DNA of 34,956 bases from Ichthyophonus hoferi (taxonomy: Eukaryota > Opisthokonta > Ichthyosporea > Ichthyophonida > Ichthyophonidae). A program made the position numbers and the translations under genes. Positions 1-11,814 of this stretch are shown piece by piece (within the stretch, counting starts at the first letter, position 1; each line of letters starts with the position of its first letter). The stretch spans positions 1-34,956 of the forward strand of contig NAOQ01000255.1 in assembly GCA_002751075.1 (NCBI GenBank). Reading direction: 5' to 3'. The notes beneath the pieces were generated by a model that worked only from the letters and a program-made list of their open reading frames with translations, was not told the origin of the DNA and made no database searches.

Positions 1-47
<47 letters not shown>

Positions 48-205
48 TTATTATGTTCATTATTATTGTTATTGTTACTTCTTCTTCTACTACTACTATC
101 ATCATTATTACTATTACTATTACTACTGCTATTACTTCTGCTACTACTACTACTATTATTACTACTACTGCTACCACTACTGTCCTTACTAATACCACTA
201 CCATA
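1..205. repeat. TTA microsatellite grading into a degenerate trinucleotide tract
   Basis: Bases 1-47 are an almost pure TTA repeat. To about 205 the sequence remains a decayed trinucleotide tract (ACT, ATT, TCT type units). The run of Thr and Ile codons read through it is a product of the repeat, so it is not evidence of a gene. A similar tract lies at the other end of the window. Confidence 0.95.
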
Positions 206-229
206 CATACAATCACATCACTAACCTAC

Positions 230-583
230 CGTAATTCCTTCTCTCTATATGCAGGTCAAGCCTTCCCTATAGCCCATACCTATCGCATTCCCTCACAACC
301 ACCCACCGAGCCCTGTGAACTACGTGTGCATGACACGTTAGTAGGGGTAGGGAATATCAATCAGGTAGTATGGCATCCTGTTGCAGGGGAAGGGCTAGTG
401 TATACCACCGAGAGAGAGGGCCTCTTCCTGGTCTCTCAGGCTCATTGGGCATCCATTGTGTCGTCACATCCTTGGTGCCACCAATCAAATAGTCGCCATT
501 CTACGTTGCTTGGTGCACGAATACCCAGTCAAAGCCAGATGCGTTCACGGTTTTTGAACTTGCCACATTCTTGGCTGTAATTA
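230..583 (+). other. GC-richer coding-like island of unknown function
   Basis: This stretch is visibly richer in G and C than its surroundings and stays open for about 110 codons after a pyrimidine-rich tract ending in TGCAG (about 240-254), which could be a 3' splice site. The frame reads from QAFPIAHTYR to a stop at 580 and includes VVWHPVAGEGLVYTT. I do not recognise the family. Near its end another plus frame (about 530-620) reads as a strongly hydrophobic, membrane-like stretch, so the true frame is not settled. It may be a last exon, a decayed gene or part of a repeat. An ATG at 53 lies inside the microsatellite and is unlikely to be a real start. Confidence 0.25.
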
Positions 584-589
584 TGCTTA

Positions 590-2200
590 CACTGCTTACA
601 ATAGTGTTAATTATATATATACTTGAGATTACTCTGTTATCTTAATTTACATTATCCTGTATTGGTTATCTTCACTACAACTACACATGAGCATGGTATG
701 GTTCGTAAAAGGAAAATGAATCGGTATTGGGCTATTATGCCACACGAAATGAAGAGAACTGGGTTATCCTATCCTCCTCTCCTCCTCTCTGCCTCTCTGC
801 CTCTCTAACCCTTAACAGTGAGGTAGTCCTCCTCCAGTGGGAGTCATATATGACGTGTTTATGGCTACTTCATTAATAGTTTATAGCAAATGATAAATCC
901 CATATAGCGTCCTATTCTTCCATCAGCTGTGTAATCGACTATAACACCACTGCTATTGGGCTATTATCGTTTGATGTGAATCAATGTTTTATTAATATTT
1001 CAGTCATAATCCACACAGACACTAGTTATATATCGCATTATTATCACATGTGCATGTACAGTGTATTGTTCTCCCATTGTGATTTTAGTTTTTCTAGCTT
1101 ATGTCTTTTTACAAACATGAGTCGGAATATATCTTCTCATCTTATTTTTTAAAGAACTACCATCATAGGCTGCTTTATCCACTATACAATAAATTTAGTA
1201 TCTTGCTCAAAGGAAGTTGATCTTAGCCTAGCCATTGTTCCCACTCCCACTCTTACATCCCTTTCTTTCTCCCTCTTTTCATCCATCTTTTTTTTTCTCT
1301 ATCCCCCTTTAATATTGTATCTTTTTTTTAAACATTTTATTTATTATCTCATAGTCCTCTTAAGATAATCCCAAATTATTCTTTCACCACAAACTCATCC
1401 TACATCTTGAATATCATGATTTCATCTCGTGTATGGTAAATGTTTCAGTATAAAAAATGTATTTGTATTGGGTAGATCTCCAACCTAACTTCAATAACAA
1501 TACGTGAAAAACTCATAAAAAAAGTTTTTTAATTCATACATAAAGCCACTAGTGTACTTACTAGAGGTTTTTATTCTTTGTTTTCAAGATAAATTAAGGT
1601 ATATATATATATATATATATACTAAACTAATAGTAATAGCTAGCAACTGAGAACCAATAATTATACAGTGAAAGCCTAGGCTGCATAGTATTTAATATGC
1701 TCATCAATTTACTAAAACTAGCTCAACAGCACCTTTGATGATTCTCAATTCTAGTAAAACTACTGTACTCTTCTACAATGTTGATTAAAGAAAGGTTAGG
1801 AGGGGATATATTCCTAGAGTATATGACTGTAATAACATTGTTAGAATGGTAAAGTAGTAGAACTGATGCAGCTCATGCCAATATAAAGTAATGAAAGATA
1901 AACAATAATAAAAATTGAATTATGCATTTTTAAAAAAAATTAATGACTGATGAAAGAGTGAATAGTCTGATATAACTAAGCTACTTTTATAATTGTCATG
2001 CATGTGTTGGTGTTCAGTAATAAAAATTATCAATAATCCTCTCTTAAGTACTTTCAATAGCAGACCAATTTATTTCTATTGATTGCCCGTTTCAATAAAA
2101 ACCATTTACTCTTTACCACAGCTGTTTGTATGTATGAACTGTTCGTGAGGTGTTAATATATATTGTCATAAGGCTAAATATTTAGTTATGACTATCAAAC
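590..2200. other. No recognised gene
   Basis: AT-rich DNA with short open frames only. It holds a CT-rich tract at about 770-810 and an (AT)n run at about 1600-1622. I see no domain, tRNA or element end in it. Confidence 0.6.
1600..1622. repeat. (AT)n microsatellite
   Basis: Uninterrupted AT dinucleotide run. Confidence 0.95.
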
Positions 2201-2224
2201 CAGATATGGCCTATGTTTATATAT

Positions 2225-2950
2225 AAACACCTACATATATGATTAATATTGACATAAATTTGTGTAGAGGATTAAAAACTGCTGGGAAAAATAAGTCGAG
2301 ACATGAGCGTTCTTGTGACCTGTATTCGTTGAGAGAGAGAGAGAGAATACCGAACTACGGAGGGTTTATTCTTTTAAAAATGGAAGACAGTTCACCACAC
2401 TGTACTTTAAATGCTCCTGCTCGCTCTGGCTCTTGTTTAGGGTTTTTCTCTGGGTCTTTCTCTGGCTCTGGCTCTGGCTTATAGGAAATATTTCTTCAAA
2501 TATATTTGGCAATGAACAATGTGGTTTATATATTTGTATGTTGATTTTCAATTGGTTTCAAGACTTGTATTGACATTCTGGCTCTGACTCTGGCTCTTGC
2601 ATCTGGCGTCTGCCGGCTGGTGATTGAGATCATATGTGGGTTGTTGTCCAGACGTTTTACACGTTACCTTGGTGTCGCTTTGAAGCTGGAAATGTTCATG
2701 GTTCAAATGCAGATTTGAAGATAGTGTGTAGGTGTAATAAAACTGTGTTTCTACACGTAAAGGTCAGTGGATTGAATGTAGGATTGAGGTGAAATATTTT
2801 CGGCATTTATGGATCATTGACTTAATAAAATTGCCAGGTTTTTGGACCATAGTAAACTATTTAAACTTTCTCTGCTACCATGTTAGGAAAAATCAGTAGA
2901 GACATGAACGTTCCTGTGACCTGTGTTTACTTAGAAGGAGAAGGAATTGC
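2225..2950 (-). mobile_element. Family A interspersed repeat, copy 1 (unclassified)
   Basis: This segment aligns by eye with 25690-27380. Shared blocks are a GAAGACAGTT...TTAAATG block, the CTCTGGCTCTGGCT run, the ATCTGGCG..CTGGC block, TGCAGATTTGA, and CACGTARAGGT..AGTGGAT. Two copies of an AGACATGARCGTTC block lie about 600 bases apart inside it (2297-2320 and 2897-2925), so the unit carries direct repeats near its ends. The minus strand shows a Ser/Gln/Glu/Lys-rich reading (SQSQSQRKTQRK and similar) that is also present in copy 2, so minus is the likely sense strand. Copy 1 lacks about 500 bases present in copy 2. Class unknown; an LTR-like element is possible. Confidence 0.65.
2330..2346. 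repeat. (GA)n microsatellite
   Basis: Short uninterrupted GA run inside family A copy 1. Confidence 0.9.
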
Positions 2951-3399
2951 ATGATCGCTACTATTGATTGGTTCAATTTGGATATATCATATTGGATTGC
3001 CGTGTAACACCAATAGATTGCATTGATTATTTTCCCAGGCTACATGTGCAATAGTAATTGCTAATAATATTAAATGTTTATAGCTTAATAAAGGAATATC
3101 TAAATTAATTAAATATTCCTGTTGTAACAAAAAACTAATACACAATATGCAGATACTAATTACTACTAATACAAATTTACAGAGAAATTCTCAATAGATG
3201 GATATTAAATTGTTATAAGCATTTATAATCTACTCCTGGCTGATAGAATAGATTAACCAAGTTTTTATCGCATTATCTGTAGTATTTAATAATAAAATAC
3301 ATTTAAATAGCATACTTCCTTGTCTAATTTATTTTAAATGTAAAAATACGATATATTACGGACTGTATAGACACAGAATACAAATTGAAAAGAATTAAT

Positions 3400-4265
3400 A
3401 CTAAGCAACCATCATAAACATAAGATCCCACTGCAGTCAGAGACTGAACTAAACTTATGTTTCTACAATGAAAATGTCAGAGTCTTCACTGTTGTGAGCA
3501 GACTCTGTTCCACTATCTACAGACATGTGATAGTCTTCTTCTTCACTGTACCTTCCCTCCTCTACTCCTCTTGCCTTTTGACTTGAGGTTAGTTTGAACT
3601 CTTGGTGAAGTCTTCATGAGATGCTTTCGTTACTTGACTCTGAGGAGAACCGGATACACTGTTTTTTCTTTTCCTTCATACCTATGGATTCTGACTTTAA
3701 TGCTGTTGCAGTGGTAGTCTTGTGATTATTTCAAAAGAAAGATTGAGAAGGAGCTTTACGTCTTGTCAATGCCATGCTGACTACCACCAATCGCGTATGT
3801 TGTGCTTAACTGTATTCTTATACCTTACATAATCAAGATCTAGACTAAACAGTGATTGTTAGTTATAGAGTTATTGGTTCAAGTCAATACCAGTTGACTA
3901 TAAGAAAGGTAATAAGCATTTGAGATAGGCATATTAAATAATAGCAATCCAACATGACTGTTCTCTAATATGTTATTAGCAACAGATTGTCCAATGATTA
4001 TTCAAAGGATTATTTTGGATGCTATATATCACATATGTTTGTATCATCAATCACTGTAGGTGCAATTGAAAAACAAAGACCAACACCAGCTAAAAACCAT
4101 AGCAAATTTACACTTCCATACTGCACCAAACATCCAGTCCAAATTAAATATACTTAATGACATTATTGAATCAATTCATTATTCTTAACTATTGTGTAAG
4201 TCTTAATTACTGATTGAAATCTCAATCTAAATGCTTCTTAACAGATAGAGGCTCAATGCTATATA
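3400..4265 (-). mobile_element. Family B interspersed repeat, copy 1 (unclassified, coding remnant)
   Basis: Read on the minus strand, this matches 22700-23480 on the plus strand in the same order: a noncoding part (4265 to 3860, including TCAATACCAGTTGAC and the GATGCTATRTATCACA block), then a coding-like part (3780 to 3450). The coding-like part starts MALTRRKAPSQS, contains a Lys-rich EKKKQ stretch and a Ser-rich SSESSNES stretch, and ends acidic (SGTESAHNSEDSD). Copy 2 keeps HRTTITSATK, EKKK and a Ser/Asp/Glu block at the matching places. I do not recognise the protein. Noncoding leader plus conserved short coding part is compatible with the 5' end of a retroelement, but no LTR pair or polymerase is visible. 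Confidence 0.6.
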
Positions 4266-4269
4266 ACGA

Positions 4270-5990
4270 ATAAATATTTGTGTAAAACATCATGGAGCTT
4301 TTCAGCTAAACACTTGTAGGGGCTTAAGTGTTTTAACATAATACTACATTATAGTCCATTAAATACTTAGTATATCTATCTAGTGGCACCAGTTCATAGC
4401 CAAATTATATATATTTTTAGTGCTTCATCTCTAACTACATTTCTTTTGCTGATCCTTTATTTCAGTTATTTGTTGTTCACCTTAAAGGTCTACTTACTAT
4501 CTGTATCAATTAATATTGTCTTTTTAAAAGCTAAGCAGAGTCAAATTGAGAACATTAATATATAATATTAATTATATTGTGATGCTTTGTAAATAAGATA
4601 TATATTACAGATGATATGCCAAAGATGCATACATAACCTATAGGCCAACTTTAACTAACAATAACCATTTACCAAAGTATATGTTACACCAGTTTAACAT
4701 TTACTTAGACAGAGTTCTTATCTACTACCAATAATAGCTGGAAATATCTTGCTTTTCCTTTTATTATAAAAAACCAAAATCCTAATTACTTTTCCTGAAA
4801 AACAAATAAGAAATGGATGCCATGAATGTTTAAGGTTTCAATCGTATACTTTAAAAATCATGACAATATTATAAAGCTAATATATAAAATTGTGACTATA
4901 AAGATTATTATTACCACATCATGTACTCCGTAGCTAGTCACATACTTGGGGAATGATATTGATTGAACCATACAACGCAATCAGTGCAGCCAATGTACCC
5001 AATATTGGTGGCAGCCTGTGTTGTAGTTATTAACTTATCTATCTTAATTGACATAATGTTTGCAAGCAGAGAATCAAAGCCAGGGCAAAGACCTTTTGTT
5101 TCGTTTCATTACAGAATCACTTATGTTTGTCCTGTCATAGACAGACACTTAGATAGAATAAGATATAATATATTGTACAGAGATTAATTAATAAAGTTTT
5201 ATTGATTATTTGTAACTATAACCATTTTGACTTATGCTATATATATATATAACTATATTTAATACCAAAAATGCGCTTTGGCCTGCACCACAAACATTAA
5301 TACACCACGAATACTATAGCAGAAGTACTATATAGTGACACTGCATACTAAACATAATGTTATCCCGGTATAACTATAACTGTTGCACTCACCAAGAACC
5401 TCAAAATGCTGAGCAGTCATGTGCCAAGATAACGTGTCATACAAAATATTTCAGGATCTTGGCATCAAGCCTTGATAAACTGGTATGTCCATAACGTCTG
5501 CTAATGCCAACCAGTGAGGTAATTATTATTTTAGCCATCGTAGATGACAATCAGTGATTGCAAATAGAAAATCAAAATAAGAACAAATATACTTGGTTTA
5601 TAATCTTACTGAAAAATACCATATATTGGTTCTGTTGCATATTGACACCTTTATATTTATGTAGAATACACCAAAAAAAGACCAATTAACTCGTACGACT
5701 AGAATTTATGATTGAAAATCGCAATCATAGGCGATCCAAAAATCTACTACAATTTCAGAGTGCCAAGAGCAATTAGAATAATAGCATATTCAATACTCTA
5801 ACTAATATTTTTATAGTTACAGTATACATCTTTCCACATCTAGGCAAGTTAAGAGGTGGCCACATTAACTTTATAACTTTTTTAGTAATATTATTACTAT
5901 ATATTGAGAAATCAATTTACCTGGTTGAGATGTTTCAATGTTATACAATACTCTTTATCTGATTGGTTCATATCTATACGTTATCATATC
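4270..5990. other. No recognised gene
   Basis: AT-rich sequence with short frames only. A stretch near 5395-5520 has a faint WHQ-like reading that recalls the Copia pre-integrase region, too weak to call. About 5895-5940 resembles 13675-13720 (TACTATATATTGA..AAATC, TTACCTGG), so some of this region is probably decayed repeat. Confidence 0.5.
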
Positions 5991-6029
5991 GTAGTTCACT
6001 AGTTGTACTAAGTTGCTACTGGTATGTGA

Positions 6030-6550
6030 GCACTTATATTAATGAGGTAATTAGCTAAAGAGCCATTCAGATGAGGATACAATTTTATTAGCCAATAAGA
6101 ATCTTTACAATCGGTCTCATTTACGAAAACGAATACAGCCATACGGGAGTTAAAGCATGGTTAACACTCGATAAACAATGTGCAGCAATAGTAAAAGAAA
6201 CGGTTCTAGACATACAAAAGAACTACAAAGAATTATTAATAAACCAGATCCATTGGCAGGTGCCAATGAGACATACCAGAATAAAAATAACTACATATCT
6301 TAAAAAGAAGGCTATGAACAGGCAGAGAAGAAAACCCAAACAAAAAACAGAAGAACAAGAGCAAGGCGTTCATTTATACCGACGATTCCAAAGGAGTCAG
6401 GGTTGGTATAAATTTAGCAGGAGATACCATGATTGCAGTTCAGCATACCAAATATGATAACAAGAATTTACTTCTTACAAGCAAAGAAACTTTGACCCTA
6501 CGAATCACTCCACTAGATCCAATTTGATCCGAGTCAAATTATTTTCTTAG
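6030..6550 (+). mobile_element. Decayed LTR retrotransposon piece: LTR end, leader and start of interior
   Basis: The left part (6030-6200) carries the LTR core shared by several places in the window (TTAGCCAATAAGAATCTTTA and following). A GGTTCTAGACA block follows at about 6200, then at 6251-6268 a possible primer-binding site that is also a perfect inverted repeat (CATTGGCA GG TGCCAATG). The right part (about 6270-6545) is a Lys/Arg-rich leader and a coding-like stretch containing AVQHTKYDNKNL, found again in three other copies. The piece is old and broken. The superfamily is not fixed from this part alone. Confidence 0.65.
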
Positions 6551-6559
6551 TATCAACAA

Positions 6560-9330
6560 CCAAGAGCTAATTAAAGAATTATTATTAAAGATATTTTGTC
6601 CTATTTTCTAAATGTAGTTATGTTTCATAGCTTATTCATTAATAATGATTATCTTAATCCTCTATCAAAGAGGGTGGACCTTGGACAAACGAGGCCATCA
6701 CATATCCATCGGAACGCAAAGGACATGATGATTATTAATTTGGCATTGTTCGGTCTTCTGGTCATCGGACTGATATTTTCCCGCTAAAAACCTTAAATGA
6801 CCAGTCAATTTCAGCTTGTTTAATACATATATTACTCATGTTAAAAGTGGCACCTGACTATTGCAAGAAGAGAATGTAAGATAAAAACTACATAGCTTTT
6901 ATTCAGTGTCACTGCAAAATCAGTAGTCTCCAATCTCTCTCAGCCGGAGCCTTTTTATACATTCTAAGTTGTATTGTACGTAAAATACTTAAGAACTCAG
7001 TATTAAATAATTGTGCAATTATAACTATTGTTATTTTTCCAATTTTGTGTATCTAGCTATATTTGACATAGCTCTCCATATCCATTTATGACAATAACAT
7101 ATCAACACCTGGAGATCAGAAAAAAAAACCCCGACTTCTTCACCCCAAGACAGTATGTTCCAATCATCATATCAATTGCTAATTTGCTGCAATCACTAAC
7201 AACAAGAATTCACACTTTAAATGCAATAGCTGAAGCAATTATCACATTGCCAATGTATCTAGGAACAAAAGTGAAGCCGCTTTATTGAAACCTTCTCGAA
7301 TAAATTAAGATCAACAGTTAGCAGGATATGTGAAGCTGGGCCGGTGTGAGTAATCGTCCCCAATGGAAAAAATCGCTTTAAATTAATTTATTAACTTAGA
7401 ATTACTATAGCTACTATTTATTATTTTGTTCTGTAATATTTTCCTCGTTGATAAAATACAGAGGCACGGAGTGAGTACAAGGTCTTGTATTCTAAACCTC
7501 TAAAAGGTATATAGATTACCTAAATCTGTTATGTCAAGTGATACTACACCAATCGTTCGTGATGTATAATTGGCACTATTTACCGGGTACGATAAACCCG
7601 TAGTGTTTCAATTACTTTGAACCTAGCTGCAATAATTGGCACATATACAACCTCAGCAGGGCTCAAAAACTTAAATGCAGATCTGTGTTTCATGTCTATA
7701 TGATCGTATTCAATCTATCCGCTTCGGCAATAGTCTCATCCGTAAAGCCAAAATCATTAATTTAGCCCTGCATTGTAGCACAACATACGACCAATGCTAT
7801 TATATTATTTTCTATTGGGCTCCTAGTTGCCCGTATCTATTAATTCCTACTTAAAAAATAATGGCATCAAATATGATATTAAGATTTTTTCAGCAATTGG
7901 GTTCTTTTTTATCAGGATAATTTCAATGTCTGGATGTTTGCGGATATATTCCTTGGTAAATTTTCAAAGTAAAAAATAGTAACGGGTCAATTTGACAATA
8001 CAACAATGTGTTGTACTTGTAATTATGTGATATTGCAAACATGAGTTATAGAGATTTATTTGTGAATATTTTACCTTTAAAGTCCAGGGTCGTTAAAAAC
8101 TTCTGTGGGACCATCATACCAATTTAAATATATATGAAACATGATTAGAATTAAATGGTTATAATTTATATGAGATGCTTTATTTTACAGGGAAACCAAA
8201 AAATCTACGACTAAACAGATAACTAATACATGTTAATTTTATAAAACGATATATAGATGTTGTTTTGTTACTATTTTCCTTTGCATTTCTTATGCTTACT
8301 TACGACAACCAGTATAATAAAGGGCGCGTTTGAGAATAAACATTCTACTGTACCCGTGTTGAGTTAAAAATATGATGCATAAAATAATTTGCATAAAATT
8401 TCTTACGCGGAATCCCCACCCCACTCCCAATTCTTTCCCTCTGCCAAGGTTACCAAGAAGATTACATGGTATTTGAACAATGCATTTTTATATACCAGAG
8501 CTATTCGCGCTTGCTTAGAAAGACAATAACTAATAACCGAAGGTGATTGGCTAAATTTATAGGGATTGAATCAAAACAAAAAAGCATCTTGAACCAATGA
8601 CGTAGCACCTAGAGTCAAATATCTTTTTCTATATATAGATTTATATTTCCTTATGTGCTTTTATGTAGTAGATGCCATAAATTAAAATTTATTAATTTAA
8701 CTAGAATATCTATTGTATTTTTTTATACGTATTGTGTTTTTTTTTAGCCACTATATGACTATATCATTTACACATAGGATAGCCAATACTCATTTTTATA
8801 TTGGATGATTTCGTAGCCGAAGGAGTGATATTAACTTAAATTTCCTCGATTGTTCTAAATATGATGTAAGATGACTTAAGCACAATCTATATATTAGAAA
8901 TGAACCATCTCAATGAACATTAGTGGGGACATACCAGCTTTAATAAAGTGTATAATCTAAGCCCATACCGGTTCTGGGCAAGCGTTTTGATTCCTAAATG
9001 GAATGGAAGAGTTTATCCAACTAGTTAAATCGAACACGTATTAGATTTTGTAGCATGCATTGCTCAATCTAAATATACTAGATTTAGGAGCTTTTTTGGA
9101 ACAGTTAATTAGGTGAATTAACAGTCACAATATATTTTGAAAAATATAGAATGTATAAAAGTTAAAAAAAAATTCAATTGTTATCATATATTATTTTATC
9201 TCTGTATTTCTTTAGTCTTATTTCAAATATGATTTATTATATATCAACACAGCATATGAATATCGGTAAGTCATACACACTTTTATCTTTAGTCTTCAGC
9301 GATTGATCCTTTTAAATGCCAATGAAAAAT
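6560..9330. other. No recognised gene; possible decayed repeat
   Basis: AT-rich DNA. A 66-codon frame at 7088-7288 and a minus-strand stretch near 7610-7700 have more regular codon use than the surroundings, but I recognise neither. The position after an LTR piece makes retroelement debris likely. CCAAT-type motifs near 8540 and 8590 have no assigned gene. Confidence 0.45.
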
Positions 9331-9340
9331 ACGTACACGA

Positions 9341-9348
9341 GTATATAA
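9341..9348 (+). promoter_or_regulatory. Candidate TATA box for the AceTr transporter gene
   Basis: GTATATAA lies about 185 bases before the ATG at 9531. With a start site some 30 bases downstream, it would give a leader of about 155 bases. Assigned by position and motif only. Confidence 0.35.
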
Positions 9349-9530
9349 GCATTTGTAATGTTCAGTTCGTGCTTATTAATTAAAATTAATTTTACAAGTG
9401 ATTTGGTTTACAACAATATACGCTGTCTTAAACATAGATGTGCTAGGCTAAATCTTCAGAAAGTATTCAATTGATTGGGGTGATAGTTGATGCGTTCTAT
9501 TAAGTACTTAGAAAATAGTAATCATTAATC

Positions 9531-10340
9531 ATGACAAATGTAGATCCCAAGTTAGCGTATGCAATACCTTTTACAGATCAGGATATGGGCTCTCGAATTC
9601 AAACACTTGAGGACCATATTGCCATGCTAGGTCAAATGATCAAGCAACAACAACATAACACTACTGTTCACGAACCTAAGCCGGCAGACCCTAGGCCAAT
9701 AGGTTTGGTAGGGTTTGCAATGTCAACTATCATGTTGGGCTATGTTAAGGCAGAACTGGTAGAGCCCGAGTCCGCCTCATTGCTTACGGTGTGGGGGTTT
9801 ACGATCGGAGGGATCGTTCAATTAATTGCTGGTATTTTAGAGCAGAAACAAGGTGGTGTTTTTGGGAGTTGGGCCTTCACACTATATGGCTGTTCGTGGT
9901 TGGCTACAGGCCTGTTTGACATGCTAATCGCCATAGAAGTTCTGCAGCAAACTGGGCCCATGGGTCAGTGCGCCAAGGCGTCTATGATGGTTATTTTTTC
10001 CTTCATGTTGACAGTGCTATGTTTCCATATCTCCATCTATACTATTATCATGATGAGTTCGGTTACACTTCTCTTTCTATTGGAGGCAATAGCTTTTGCC
10101 ACGGGATCTAGCCCGTTGATGAGAGCTGCCGGATGCTTTGGCATAGTTAGTGGTGTCATGGCATTCATACTTGCGTTTGCTATCAATTGTAACACTTTGT
10201 GGCAGAGAGAGGTGTTTAAATTGGGCGAATTCAAATACAAACCTGTTGCTGCTTCAGATGCTCTTTATGCTGGGACTAGGCATGATGCCATTAATGAGAT
10301 TGGAAACATTAACTCTCCAACCAGAATTCTTATAAACTAG
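9531..10340 (+). CDS. GPR1/FUN34/YaaH (AceTr) family membrane transporter
   Basis: Intronless 269-residue protein of the acetate uptake transporter family, whose members (yeast Ady2/Ato, Yarrowia Gpr1, bacterial SatP) move acetate and related small monocarboxylates, or ammonium, across membranes. The family signature just before the first membrane segment is present as DPRPIGL (residues 53-59). The conserved second-segment region GGIVQLIAGILEQKQGGVFG (93-112) and the following FTLYGCSWL (116-124) are also there. Six hydrophobic segments can be placed at about 56-72, 86-104, 112-137, 147-168, 170-190 and 197-220, the usual number. The N-terminus is cytosolic in the family and here includes a short heptad-like stretch (RIQTLEDHIAMLGQMIKQQ, 22-40). 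The ATG has A at -3. Substrate cannot be read from the sequence; plasma membrane is the usual location. The gene looks intact, stands alone, and begins about 3 kb beyond the nearest LTR piece. Confidence 0.9.
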   Translation: MTNVDPKLAYAIPFTDQDMGSRIQTLEDHIAMLGQMIKQQQHNTTVHEPKPADPRPIGLVGFAMSTIMLGYVKAELVEPESASLLTVWGFTIGGIVQLIAGILEQKQGGVFGSWAFTLYGCSWLATGLFDMLIAIEVLQQTGPMGQCAKASMMVIFSFMLTVLCFHISIYTIIMMSSVTLLFLLEAIAFATGSSPLMRAAGCFGIVSGVMAFILAFAINCNTLWQREVFKLGEFKYKPVAASDALYAGTRHDAINEIGNINSPTRILIN

Positions 10341-11425
10341 GCTTCGTATCATTATTTTATAAATTTTTAAATGCATACTTAACACAAATGAATATGCTTA
10401 CATATTAATAACAATCCCTCATGCAACAAACGTAGGCTTACATTCTATATGGGTGAAAAATATATATATTCCTTTACTGGCAGGCTTTGGAAACTAAAAA
10501 TATAAAGCCAAATATAGAAATAAAATTTGAACTACCATATGAATATTCTGGAATATTTTTTTAACAAAATTTAAGTAGAATACAAAAATCTGGGTACTTT
10601 CATTGATGGTATGGTAAGTATGTAGATAAAATTAGAGAAAACTTTTGGTTTTCACGTCATTACTGAGGGTTAGTTTTGTCGAGTATGGAGAACTACATAT
10701 GCAACATAAACAGAAATTGTTGTAGTCGACGAATCAATACTAGGTTATTAGTTAGTCCCATATACAATCTAGTAGTATATCTTATGAGTATAAAAGTCTG
10801 TCCAATATTGCTTGATACACAATATGGGTCAAAATCGCTGTAATCTAATTAATTAGTTGATTAATACGGGACTTTAATTAGTATACATATGGTATACTCT
10901 AATTCAGGAGTACAAAGGTCACTTTCTGCCACAGCACTAACACATGAATCTGTAATGCGATTAAATCAATTTCTTTGGTGTTGACTATATTTTTCTGCTT
11001 TCAATCCACTGGCAGTCAGGCTAGGTGAATCTCCCTTCTGCTTTGTGCAACTATTATTGAATAATATTGTAGTATGCATTAAAAGTGACCAGATAATAGA
11101 AACTTTGTTATTAAGCTAAGCGAGACAGTGGCTAATTCAAACATTCTACATTTTCAAGTAGCCATACACATAGATCAATTATTTTGAATATATGCATCTA
11201 TTAGTCTCCATATAACCTCGCCACCGGAATGTTGTTGAAGGTTGTAAAGATATGAAATGGTAGTAGAATTAGTTCCGCCGAAAAAGCCGTCCTTGAAGGT
11301 TGGAGATTTGTTGTAGGGAGCGCGATCAAGTTACTGTCAGTCATTACATGCTTTTGCTGTCTAATCGTTGTATACGGAGATAACTTAGAGAACTTGTGGC
11401 TGCCAAATTCTTTTCAAAGTTATTG
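10341..11425. other. 3' flank of the transporter and unassigned DNA
   Basis: AT-rich. A frame without ATG, open for about 55 codons at 11265-11435, runs up to the Copia LTR and has a hydrophobic centre. I do not recognise it and make no gene call. Confidence 0.45.
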
Positions 11426-11429
11426 CCCA

Positions 11430-11790
11430 AAATATTAATAACGGTCCCGCTCACTGCACGATTATATTTATTTTTTTCTTCTTATTCTAGGATATATCAT
11501 ATTTACTCATTACTGGTTTTGTTGTTAATTCTATAATGCTAGTTAATTGCATAACTTTCTTAATTAGATCAAATTATTATGTATTATGCAAATACATTAG
11601 CTGAGCCATACAAATGAGGACAGGATGGATTGATTATTGAAATAAGATCAAACAATTCTAGTGGGCCTCAGTAATCTTTTGCAAGATTGTATTAGCTAAT
11701 AAGGATTTTTACAATTTAGCCCCATTTACATTCATGAAAACATCTGTGTGGGTGTTTTTACTTTAAGTGACAATCAGCCACAAGAAAAAA
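11430..11790 (+). repeat. 5' LTR of the Copia fossil
   Basis: Direct repeat of 12672-13050. Shared blocks include CCGCTCACTGCAC, TATTCTAGGATATAT, TTTACTCATTACTGGTTTTG, TTCTAGTGGGCCTC and the AAGATTGTATTAGC core. The outer boundary is approximate. The two LTRs differ at many positions, which points to an old insertion. Confidence 0.75.
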
Positions 11791-11814
11791 CGGACCAATT
11801 GAATAAAGATATCC

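Noticed and set aside
53-205. Thr/Ile-rich start of the first long reading frame
   Set aside because: It is the translation of a decayed trinucleotide microsatellite, so the ATG at 53 is not evidence of a gene start.
2239-2484. 81-codon plus-strand frame in family A copy 1
   Set aside because: It crosses a GA microsatellite and the CTCTGGCTCT run; conservation with copy 2 favours the minus strand reading.
5395-5520. Copia pre-integrase-like WHQ stretch
   Set aside because: Only a few residues resemble the family and the frame is not maintained; too weak for a feature.
8530-8640. Shared promoter-like motif with 17690-17760 (TTGAACCAAT)
   Set aside because: The match is short and could be chance CCAAT-type sequence; no gene is assigned at 8.6 kb.
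10037-10335. Short frames on both strands inside the transporter gene
   Set aside because: Shadows of the AceTr coding sequence, which carries all the family motifs.
11265-11435. Frame of about 55 codons without ATG, with a hydrophobic centre
   Set aside because: No start, no splice site I trust, no recognised family, and it ends at the Copia LTR.
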